Program-made: the position numbers and the translations under genes | The notes under the pieces: generated by a model | The model's input: the letters and a program-made list of their open reading frames with translations, nothing else | What the model was told of the DNA's origin: nothing | Database searches by the model: none | In this document: positions 33,701-45,700 of the stretch, piece after piece | Layout: each line of letters starts with the position of its first letter | How positions within the stretch are numbered: position 1 is the first letter of the stretch | Assembly: GCA_029168955.1 (NCBI GenBank) | Contig: JAPDOI010001228.1 | Span: 124,001-188,000 of the forward strand | Direction of reading: 5' to 3' | Length of the DNA: 64,000 bases | Origin: Aplectana chamaeleonis | Lineage: Eukaryota; Nematoda; Chromadorea; Rhabditida; Cosmocercidae

Positions 33701-36700
33701 CTGAAAGAGAATAAGGTAAAGCTAGTAAGTGAATTTGCCTCCCATTTCACTCAGTGCTATGACGAGCAGTACAGTGTAAACTTACAAGCAGCGTTGGTCG
33801 TGGACGAAACACCTAGCAGATTATCCAGGTTTACAAGATTGCTGTTCTCTCCTAAGAAGCTCTCCGGCGTCTTGCGAGCAGCAGACGTCGTAGAAGCACT
33901 GGCAGATGATGTTGTCGCAGCCTTTAAAGAGTAGAGAACGTCAGAAAAGAGATCCCTGATAGAAAACAGCATTTTCTTCCACACAATTTTCTTTTCAGTT
34001 CTCCAATTCTTTCCACAACCTTCGAGATATAAGTAACCACCACGGGCCCGACCCCTTTCAGTCACCACCGCGGGCCACGCACTTCTCTTAATTTAACTCA
34101 ATCGCGGTTAGATGGATGGTTGAATTTCAAGCTCGTTTTCGAAATTTTCTCTCTTGCTGGTTCACCTCTTCATTCTGATTCATTCTCGTGAAACGACTGC
34201 GAAGAGGAAACACAGGCGTGAGACAACTCGTCCATCAAAATTTCGCCCTCAAAATATAAGCATTTTTAAGCAGCCATAGCTCCGTTTGTAGGAGGTTCTA
34301 AACCATACCAGAAAAGACATTTTGATTAGCTTGAGGTTCTCTCCAGGACAAGCATAAAATATGAAAAATAATTTTCTGGTTGTCCTGTGTCTTTAAAGAC
34401 AGCATACACGCTCTTAAACGTGGAATAAGAACGTGAGTTAAACGGTACACTGTAAAACACAACGCCTACGCATTTTGAAGCGTCAAAAACGAGCCTCAAT
34501 GCCGCTACATGAGTACCAAGTTCAGGCCCGCCCATACTTATTTTCACGCACCCGTGTTTGCCCTCATCCTCCAAAACAAGGGTGCTGGGCTATTCCCGCC
34601 ACCGGTACTGTTTGTGGGTTGCTTAACAGGTAACCCACACCTGCCACCGACGATGGGGATGGCACAGCACCCTTGTTTGGAAGGGAGAGGGCAAATACAT
34701 GGGGCGTGAAAATACGGGTGAGGTCAAACTTGCTACTCATTCAGCAGCACTGCACGTCGTTTTTGACCCTTCTGAATGCGTAGCAACTGTGCTATAAGCC
34801 GTACGGGCTGTTTAACGTTCTTACTTAACCATGTTTACGAGCGTATAAGATGCCTTTAAACTCTGGGTGACGGCCACGAAGGGTTAAGAGAGATTCATGG
34901 AATTTCTAGCCTAAAAAATTGAACTAACGAGTTTGTGCGAAGGCCTCGCAAAATTTTCGAACATTTTGTCACAAAGGGGGTGGGGTTCGTAAAGTTCGAC
35001 ACTTTTCCGAATTTTCGGCAACTTAGGAAGGGGGTTCGTAGTTCTGCCGACGTCGTTTGCAATGCTTTGATGAACTCTGTGCGCGATAGCTGTATCGCGG
35101 CTAGGAAATCCTGTGTTGCACTGCTTCGCTGCTCTTGACGCGATATGCAAGGGTGGCTGATTATCGCCCCGTTTTTGTCAGCTCGATAGGGACGGAGCGA
35201 TTTCAAGTTCTAATCAACTGTCATTAATCAAACCAATGCCTTCGCAACAGCCTCCCTCGTCGCCTACAAACGAGGATAAGCAGAGCTGCATCGCGCCGTG
35301 ACGCTACCTAATGTTGGGTTGTCGTATCACTACGACCTATCAGCAGCAGCGGGTGCTTCAGTAGCTGCGATGCCAGCCAGCAGCGACGTAGTACAAAGCT
35401 TGAGGTATCTGGGGGTCATTAACTATCAATCCAACGATTTTGCGCCCCATGCCGGCATCGCGGTTTCCAAAAAGGACGAACCTGACCAGTCACAGTATAT
35501 AATACACCATGCCGTTGCGGGCTTGGCACGCTTCCCACTTTCTACCGAACCTGATTTTCGCTCAGCCGTTGCCCTAAGCCAGCGAAAACGACCCGGAAAT
35601 TTTACCAAAAGTCATGCAAAATATCTTATCATTGATAAGGTGGTGTTTGCGAACGCCATCCTCCCGTAACCCTAAATCTGGCTTGATTCGGCTTTGCATA
35701 AAGCTTGCAGAAGAAATCTCATGATTCAAAACCGAGCGTCTTATGATTTGAGAGCCATAAATGTGAACAATATTATGCCATTCTTGTGCTCATTTACTTT
35801 TCCGACTCATATACAAACAAAAATACTTACCTCTGTGTTGGAAGACTGCTCGAGTTGTTGTTCCCAAGCAGCAAATGGATCCGCCGCAACATTTTTCGTC
35901 GTTGAAACTGGCACGTCAGCACTGGCTGTGAGAAGCGCTGGTCCACCCGATGGCGCCCAGGGATCGTTGTTAACCAGTTGACCTGAGCATTAGAACATTA
36001 TATAAGTGGTAGTCGTAAGGTGCTAAACGAGCCATTGGATGACAACGAGGCCGCTGGATGGAAGCGGATCTGAGCGGGGTGCTCTGAATGTCTGAAGACA
36101 TCCGCATAGTGAGACCAGCGCGTCTCGCCCCGCCCGGCTATACGGTGGTCTTCAGAACCCATGCATACTTCATCCCGTCCCCCCCCGCTCCACCGAGGTG
36201 ACTCAGGTTAGTCGGCGAGTATGAATGGTTTACTATTGGCTAAAGCGCCTATTGGCTAGAACTCCTCCCGCCCGCCATAGTGGTGATCCTGCGCCATCAC
36301 TAGCGAAAATGCGTACAATAGACGCTGTCTCTCGAATCTGTGTATGCCCGAGCAAGCAGCGTCTTTATGTGTCTACGCATGCGTCGCGCAGTGTCTATAT
36401 CTTTCGCGGGAAACACTGCCAACCAGCAGCATCCATCCTACCCCTGAGCACCTTTCGACTGACGACAAAATACTGTTATTCTGACCCCTAAGCAAGGAAA
36501 GAGCTGAAGTTAAGAGTAAATATATTATCTCACCACTTGGATATAACGTCGCAGAAGTAGTTTGTTGCTCAGCAGTAGTAGCCTGTGTCGCCCACGGATC
36601 GACCAAACCAGTGTTGCCCCATGCGTTTGAAGAAGACGATGGCTGATCGTTCATCACCATCTGCAGACAAACCTTTCTTTTCGAGCTTACCCATCATAAA

Positions 36701-39700
36701 CACTCTCTTCGAAGCGTACTTCACATGGAGTCTTGCTTTCAGAAGAAACCGACAACAGAAAAGATAGAACTGGAGACATATACGTAAGATAATAATGGTA
36801 CCCTCTGTGGCCAATCGATACTTATTTGAGTCTATCGCGTGTATGCGAGCATGCTTTATGCTTTTGCCACCACACTCTCGCTGTCTCCCCTAACTACGCA
36901 CACGCACGCGGGGGGAACTAAGTAAATTTCATTTCAAAGTAGAGGGTACCCTGAAAAGATGCCCTAGCTACTACGTACTCAGATATTTGTGGGGAAGTTC
37001 CTGAGGACAATAGACCTGATTTGGTCGTTATCACTCGGTCGAGGGGAGAGGAGCGAGACGTCCCCCCGGAGGTGGACGTCTCTCCCCTCTCCCCTCGAAT
37101 CATACACAACGATAAGGCGTTCGAAACAGTCAAATCCGGGGGAGAACAAGGGAAGTTCGCTTCACGGTTGTTCCCATGGCCTCCCCCCGAACATGATGAA
37201 CGCGAAAACAGAGCCGCAGCGAATACGATGATGCAGACGGGCCAGTCGCGAGGTGGTCTGGCATTTCGCAAGTTGAGGGGATAGATCTGCCACTCCAGGA
37301 CTACGTAAGGCATCTCTGTCTGGTTTTCAGAGAAGCTAATAAGCTTCTCTATAACCTTTAGTCAGAGGTGAATATTTCTGGACCGATCACAGTTTTTCAA
37401 GAACAGGAGACTGTCGAGAACAGCGAGTTCTAGCAAGCTGATTTTTGATCAATCATTGAAAAATGGGAAGATCTGCAGTCTGAAGGTCGCGGGAAGACCT
37501 GCAGTCGGGAGAATAAGAGAACTCCTGCTGTGGGAGCTTCTCCTATTACTCTGCTGTCAGGACGTTCCCTTCGCCTCCCCCCCAATTCGCGAGAAGTTCC
37601 CCAGTTGTTTCGAGGGAAGTTCTGCTATCGTTCTCGGGAACTTCCCCACGAATATCTGAGTAGTGGAGAAAACTGCGAGTGACTCGATCTCAACCCTACA
37701 TCTCAAAAGTTGTAAATCCGAAACAGTATGAGAACCCCAAAGACTATGTTGTCTTTTTCTCTGCCGGCCTTTCAACCAGAGGGGTTATAAGCGCTTCTGA
37801 CCACGAAGAGGTTCGCTTTTGGGTTCTCGGACGACTAAGGTGAGTTACGGTAGTCATAGTGTCATTATCTCTACCGCTACCGAAGTCGTCCGCAAAAACA
37901 AATTCAAACATCGTGTTCGTATTCAGTAGCACTAATAACCCTTCTGGATGAAATTTATCGTAGGCAAATGATCAATTTTTCGGAAGTACCTATCGTTTTA
38001 AGCTACTGGCTTATTCGGAACTGGGTTCAGGCTCGAGACACCCACAGTTTTTACTACTAGTAACCGAGGAATCCTGGCGATGTCTTCTTCTTCTTCTTTG
38101 CAGCCACAGAGAGGGGTTCTGTCATAGGTTCAGAAACTCGGCCACTAGCACTGGGTTCGTCCACAGATCCATTGTCGTCAATGTAGTCGGTCTTTTCGGG
38201 CAATTGAACAGGTGCGCAGTAGTATGCCCTTGACTACCGCAATCAGGACACTCGTCAGGTTTGCTGTTGTCAATCCTATGCAAGTATGACATAAGCATGG
38301 GGAGGTCCACAGCGTAACGATGCAAAGGTGCACCTGGCACGCCTGCCAAGTTCCATCTCCGTCTCGGTCACCTTTGGAGTGCGACTCCCAGGATGGGGTT
38401 TATGGCAACTCTGCTCAAGTGTTCGTTCACGAATCGGGTATGCTCCGCGCGCAAGAGACGAAGGCGTTCTTGTTGTGCTTCAGTCCATCTCTGCATCATC
38501 TACTTTCGACGGAGCATCAGCGAAAGGCTTTCTGATACATCTCTCTCTCACCGGGTTTAGTACTCTTCGCGAAGGATGATTCGGCTGCTTCACGATGTTA
38601 ATGTACATTTGTTGCGCCTGGAGTTGGCAGTGGTCTCTAACTGGCAATATGCGAGCTTCGGCGTGTAAGTGCTCTATTGGAGAGCTTTTAGAACAGCCTG
38701 TTGCAATTCGCAGAGCACAATTTTGGACGCGCTGCAGCTTGGACCAAGAGGTGTCCGACACGATGTGCTGCCAGACTGGCGCAGCATACTCCAAGGCGGG
38801 TTGCACAATAGCCTTATACGTGGTCAGGATCGTTTCTTTATTGCATCCCCAGGACGTTCCACCGAGAGCACGCAGGACGTTGAGTCTTGTTTTCACTGTG
38901 GCTTGCTTCTGCTCAGTGTTCTTATGAAACTTCAGCGAAGGATCCAACACGAGTCCCAGCAGCTTGGGGAATCGGGCGGCCTGCAATTGAGTTTCGTCCC
39001 ATTCAACCATAGGATGGGCACTGTGCTCTGCATTATCAGTGGAAAAGACGGTGACGGACGATTTGGAGGCAGAGACTGTGAGCATTTTGCGATCGAAGAA
39101 ACATTTCAACTCGATCAAGTAGTCATTGATCTTACTGGTGGCTACCTTAATGTCGCGATCTCGGCACAGAATAGTAATATCATCCGCGTATGCAACGACC
39201 TTGATGTCTTGAGGGGGAACGGGCAGATCTTCTAGATATAAACTGAAAAGTGCAGGCGATAAAACTCCTCCTTGAGGACACCAGCGGCGATGGGGATGCT
39301 ATTGGAAACATGTCCCTGGAATAGCACATTTGCCCGACGTCCTTTAGTGAAGGCAGTTATCCACCGCTTCTGCCATGGCTTGATGGTAGACTTCAACAGA
39401 CTTCTCTGATAGTAGGCCTAGATTGACAGTGTCAAATGCCTTTGTTAAGTCGAGGGCCACACCAACAGTACGTTGGGGTTTGATGGCATTGAAGCCGTCC
39501 AGCACATAGCTCACAATTTCCAACAAGGCCGTAGTGGTGGAATGTAATTTACGGAAACCATGTTGGTGCTGCTGTTGGCTGTTATGCTCGGCAAGCTCCT
39601 CCACAACCAGTTTTTCGGCAATTTTGGCGATGGGTGAGAGCAGACTGATCGGCCGGTACCCTTTAGCCGTGGATGGTGACTTTCCCGGCTTCGGCAGTGG

Positions 39701-42700
39701 AATAACACGAGCCACTTTCCAATTTTGGGGTAAAATGCATGTACGAAACGATGTATTTATGACGTCGGCAATAAAGGGCAGTAGTTCACTGGGCAGTCTC
39801 TTCAGGACTGCAGGGCTCAAACCGTCTGGCCCTAATGCCTTCGAGTTGCTCATCTCCTTTATCGCCTTCTCGACCTGTGCAGGCGTGACTGCATCATCTA
39901 CATCCATGAGAGGCAACTTACAGAGTTCCCGTACAGTTATTCTGTTCTGTTTCTCTCTTTTTGGCGATGTGATTACTTTGGCTCATATCGGACTATGAAA
40001 TGGCTTCCTAATCAGCTTCATGTCGTCCAAAAAATGTAGACAAGTGTTGATCTCAGAAGCCTCTAAAGGGAGTGTGTGCCTGTGGAGTCCATATAGAATT
40101 CAGAAGCGATTTCGGTCATTCAGTCTAAATTCTAAGGAATCATGGCCACAAAGCGGAGGATGCTCACTAACGATCACGGTGCAGTGAGGCGTGGTGGCCG
40201 ACTTCAGCGGAACCACGACCCGGGTTGTGGTCGTAAAGAATTCCAACCGCAAAAGAGGCGGGGAAAACGCTGTGCTCCTTCCAAACATGCGCGTTGCTAC
40301 TCCACAGTTCGTCCAATCACACGCGCCGCACATCTCCCGTGTCCCCGCCTCTCGCGGTTGGAATACACTACAATCACCACCCCTTCGACCAACTTCTAAT
40401 TGACCGAAACTATCAAACTTTCGCGATTTCTACGGGGCCCCCTTACGAGTTCTGTCGTAGTTAAATTGTAATATAGCTGCCCATGTGAAATATCGCAATA
40501 ATGTAGCCTTCATTTCTCCGCTACTCGCAGTTTTCTGTATCACTATCATAGAAGTGGCGCGGTTTTTAGAGTGACATCTTCATTTTCATGGATGAAATTT
40601 TCGAAAAACAACCGCTTCGCATCAACGATTGTGATAATGCGACGGTGAGTAGCGTGGAAGCGAATGGTACCTCTCCCACTCCAAGCGATAACAAGTCATC
40701 CAAGGCGCTCTGCGTGAGTTGGCCACTGTTCACAGTCTTGGGTTCCATCTTCGACATACGCTCTGCTTCTCGCTGTGACTCCTCTAATGCAAGCTGGAAT
40801 AAGCCATTTTTCATCGTTCGAATGCTTTTTCATTATTAAACGCTTAAGACCTTCCTAGCGACCCGTTAAGAAATTACACATATACAATTACGAACACGCT
40901 CCCGCAAATCACCTACGATAACCTGCATAGTCGAATACAGAAGCTATTCACTGGCTATGCCCAACCGAAATTTGGCAAAATCGAATCAGATTCTCGCAAA
41001 CCCCATAGCCCACATCATAGTTGGCGTATGCGCAGTCGCAGTCCTGTTCGACACATATATTAACACTAGAAAACTAGGCGAAAAGAACTCGCAGAGTGGC
41101 CGGCTGGGAGTTTTTTTTTTGAAACCAACTATGACGAGGTCTAAGGTTTCTGTAAGGAGGATGTTACCTCTCTCACAATTCTCAGGCTCTTTCTTTACCA
41201 TCATATTGAAGGGATTAATGGAACTTAAACTATCTGAATTGTCCGACTTGAGACGTTCTAAGACGCTAGTCACCTCAATGGAAGCGCGACACGCGCGTGA
41301 CGCGCGGGCGTGCCGTTGGAGTATGAGTGGCCTGACGCCCGCTCCGCCATGGCGGCGGTGCCCGTAATGACTTTTTCATGATTTTCGCTATTAGCCCATT
41401 GTCAGTTTCAACCCGTTTCATGATATTTAATCCCATAACTATTCTCTGCTATCGTGATGGTGAACGCGTGTATCGAATTGGTTTGTTTGCTAAGTTATAG
41501 CTCTTTTTCCGCTCCACAATAGCGTCGCCCCTAGAGTATTCATAGTCTCCGCAAGCGCGTGTCGCGCATGACGCACGTAGAGACTATCCATACTCTAACG
41601 CCACGCCCGCGCGTCACCCGCGTGCCGCGGTGGTGTTGAGGTGTGCGAATAGCGCCCAATACCAGAGAACATCTAAACCAGGTCACCTAATCCACGTACT
41701 CGAAAAAGGCCGTTTTTTTTCCAAAATTCGGGCGGGATTGGAAGTATCTGAGCATTAGTGAAAGGCTACTAGTGCCTAGTTCTTTCAAAGAAGTTCACAA
41801 TGATAGGTGGCAGGCATCTGCAACAGAAACCGTTTATTGGTTGTGATATGGTCTAGTATTTTTAGTGTGTCATTGGTTTCATTTTTGTCTTTCAGGCTAC
41901 GTCCATAGCTAACTACAGGCCATAAAACGGCCAATGTCTCACCGTCGACTGCGTACCACGCGCTGCGCGGCCGCACGTGCGTCGGAAGCAGACGAGTTTT
42001 GGCCGCCGCGCCACGAGGTTCGGGCCGCCGCGGCGGCCGAAACGCGCGGCGGCCAAACCCGTTCTGCTTCCGACGCACGTGCGGCCGCGCAGCGCGTGGT
42101 ACGCAGTCGACGGTGAGACATTGGCCGTTTTATGGCCTGTATGAACGTATAACGTGGACGCAAGTAGCTCTCATCTCCGATTATTGATTCCGTCCCGGAG
42201 CCGCAGGGGATGTTAGCATTGGCGGCAAGCAGCTGGCGCTAGCAGCGCTGCAGGCCAGCGTCGTTGCCGATGCTGATCAATAGTTCATGATTAGCCTCAC
42301 GCCGACCTAGGAAACGTGCGCTGCAGCAGAGATTCAACAGCGTCTTGCCGCTCGTAGCCAACTATAGACGGAGCCTCATTCCGCAATCTATTTTTGTGTT
42401 GCTCACATGTGCTGATGTCAGGTGATAAATAAAAAAAATCACTCGTTCGGCGGCAGAAAATACTCGTGGGCAACAGGGCCCAGAAGCAGCTGTGTCGGGT
42501 CTTGGCGGTGCTACAACCACCTTCGCGAAAAAAAATTCCCTTTTTTTTCGAAATTTTACCAAAAGCCTTTGCGACCTCCTCCTATTTCTTTGTTTTTAAG
42601 CCCATTTCTCATGACCCCCACCGTCCCTTGCGTGCATCGCACTAGTTGACGTTTTTAAACTGAATAGCTTTTTGACCTCACGCATATGTATGGGTGTTTT

Positions 42701-45700
42701 TAAAGTTGCACCGCGGCGCGGGGCGATGTCATGACTCACATGCGCATCGACGAGCGGCGCGTTACCGATCGTTGTACACAATAATCATCTCGTCGCGCCG
42801 CGCTGCGATGAAACTTTAACATAGGCCTATGAAAGGCGTGTATGGTTTACTAGGCGGTAAAATCATTTGTCTTGACCATATCTCAAAATATTAGCTAGAC
42901 TCGGCTTTTCTTGCACAAGTTTACATAACCATACCTGACATTAATTATGATTCTATTTTGAAGTAAACCAGTGATGGTTCCTAGTGATCTTGCGAAGACT
43001 AGACGTCTCAACCAGCCAAAGCTTCATATGGATAAGCGGATGACTAGAAAATAGATTCTGCCCACCTGAAGTCGGACTTCATCGCTCCTCATCATTTCAT
43101 CAATTTTTTCATGCTCTTCTTTGGAGAGCGCTATAGCTATTTGCAACTGCATTTCCTCTTCACCAACTGAAGAAGGACGAGCATCTTCGAGTTCAGGATC
43201 TGAAACATGGGTCATATGTTTATGAAACGCCGAGCAATCGATGCAACCCGACTAGCACGTAACTGTGATATTTTAGTAATAATATAGGGAAGCCGTCATC
43301 CTTCGACCACGTTTCCTCTACAAAAAGCGATTCAAGCTCAAAAACTAGTGTTTTCCATCAACAACAAATGTTTACTCGAGAAATCTAACTAATGTAAGAG
43401 TAAGGCCGTGGACATGAGGCACCTGTACTAGCACCACATCAATTGCTGCGCATTTAAAACAGCAGCGATCAGGGCCAAACCCAGAGTCTGCGGGGCGTTC
43501 CGTCTTTTTCGAAATCGGAGCGACCCCCACTAGCATTTTTTTTGAAAATCCTAAATTTTCGCGACGAAAGAAGATCGCCTCCGTGCCAACCGACGTCAAC
43601 CCATCCGAGAAGAGGGTTTTTGTCATGGGAGAGGTGCTGGTCGGCCGCAGCTCTCCTGAGGATTTTATTACAAAGGGCCGGCGTCGAGAAGAATCCAGGT
43701 CCAGCACAGAAGTATAAATGTCTTCTTTCTTCTTTGCAGCCACATCGAGGGTTTTGTCATAGGTGAAGAAACTGGGCGACCAGTAGTGGATTCGTCCATA
43801 GATCCATTATGGTCAGCGTGGTAGGTCTCACCGGACAGCGAAATAAATGTGCTGTATCATGGCCGACAGTACCGCAGTCCGGACAGACATCAGATTTGCT
43901 GCTGTCGATTTTGCTGACGTAGGGCATGAGCATTGACGAGAGACCGCAGCGCAATGATGCCAGTGTGCATCTAGCCCTTCTTCGGAGTTGAGTCTCGGAT
44001 TCGCAGACTGGGGGCGGTACTTCTCCTAGTATAGGATTCACCGCCGCCTTCTCAAGATGACACCGTACGAACTTGGTGTGCTCCTCGCGCAAAAGACGGA
44101 GTCGTTCTTGCTGTGAGTCGTGCCATCTCTGCAAGTTGACTTTGCATGGAGCATCGGCAAATGGCATTCTTTTGGCTCTCTCTCTCTCTAACGGGGTTAA
44201 GCACTCTCCAGGACGGGTGGTTTGGTTGCTTAATAATATTGATTCGTAATTGTTGGGCTTGCAGCTGACAGTGCTCCTTCACAGGCAATAGACGGGGTTC
44301 GGCATGCAGATGCTCGACTGGGGAACTCTTTGCACATCCGGTGGCAATGCGAAGAGCGGCATTTCGCGTTGCATCTTAAACCAGGAAGATTCTGAAACTA
44401 GATGCTGCCAAACCGGTGCGGCGTATTCCATGGCTGGCTGAAGAATCGCCTTATACGTCATGAGTATCGTTTCCTTGCTGCTACCCCATGAGGTACCGCC
44501 TAGGGCCCTGAGAACATTGAGTTTGGCTTTAACAACAGCCTGCTTCTGCTCGGTATTTTTATGAAACTTGAGCGACGGATCGAGCACAAGACCGAGCAGT
44601 TTTGGAAATCGAGCAGCAGGCAGACGGTCTCCATCCCACTCTACCTCCGGATGAGCTCTGTGCTCGGATGGGTCCGTTGTGAGGACGGATACTTGATGAT
44701 TTCGATGCGGAGATCTTTAGCATCTTGTCGTCGAAGAACCTCTTCAGCGTCTTCAGGTACTCGTTGATCTTGGTGGCGGCTACCTTTATATCCCGGTCTC
44801 GACACATGATTGTTATATCATCGGCGTAGGCGACAGTCTTGATATCCTGTGGTGGTTCAGGCATATCTTCTAGATACAGACTGAAGAGAGCTGGTGATAA
44901 AACACCGCGCTGGGGGACTCCAGCTGCCATAGGAATACTGTTGGAGACATGGTTCTGGAACATGACTCTTGCCCGTCGACCTTTGATAAAGGCCGATATC
45001 CAGCGCTTTGCCACGGTGGTATTGACGACTCCAAAACGTTTCTTGACAGGATTCCTAGGTTAACCGTATCGAAAGCCTTGGTGAGATCCAACGCGACAGC
45101 AACAGTTCTCAATGGCTTCAAAGCGTTGAACCCGTCGATTGCATAGCTAGTAATTTCTAGCAACGCAGTAGTTGTAGAATGCAGCCTTTTGAACCCGTGT
45201 TGGAACAATTGTTTCTCGTTATGCTCTGCTAAATTCTCCACAATGAGCTTTTCGGCTACCTTAGCGAAAGGTGACATCAAGCTAATGGGTCGATAACCCT
45301 TTACTGACGACTGAGGTTTGCCTGGCTTCGGCAACGGGATGACGTTGGCTGTCTTCCAGTTTTGGGGAATAATGCACGAGCTGAATGAAGTGTTAATCAC
45401 ATCAACGACGAGTGGGAGGATCTCAGTCGGGAGCTTCTTCAGTACAGCAGGACAAATGCCGTCGGGACCGACAGCTTTGGAGTTCCGCATGTCCTTTATA
45501 ATCTTCTCTACGTGCGCCACAGTGTACGCATCGGCCGTGCTCATGAGCGGGAGGCGGCACAGCTCTCTAACTGTCACTCTATTCTGCGGACCACGCCAAA
45601 ATACTTGTGACAAAGGAGCTTCTTCCAAGAGAGTAGGCGGCTTCCTTACCGGTCTTGAAAACGTTATTATCAAATTCAATGGTGGATACGGTAGCTGGCG

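Noticed and set aside
40986..41273. Minus-strand frame with an NPF triplet between epsin exons 7 and 8, a possible additional exon
   Set aside because: Exons 7 and 8 join in phase inside the second UIM without it, and it has no convincing splice sites.
41939..42163. Similar peptides encoded on both strands near 42 kb
   Set aside because: A by-product of the palindromic MITE.
43542..43766. Twin-priming inversion as the reason for the oppositely oriented LINE head at 43.6 kb
   Set aside because: The 14-bp duplication and the resumption of the frame at 47186 show a nested insertion instead.
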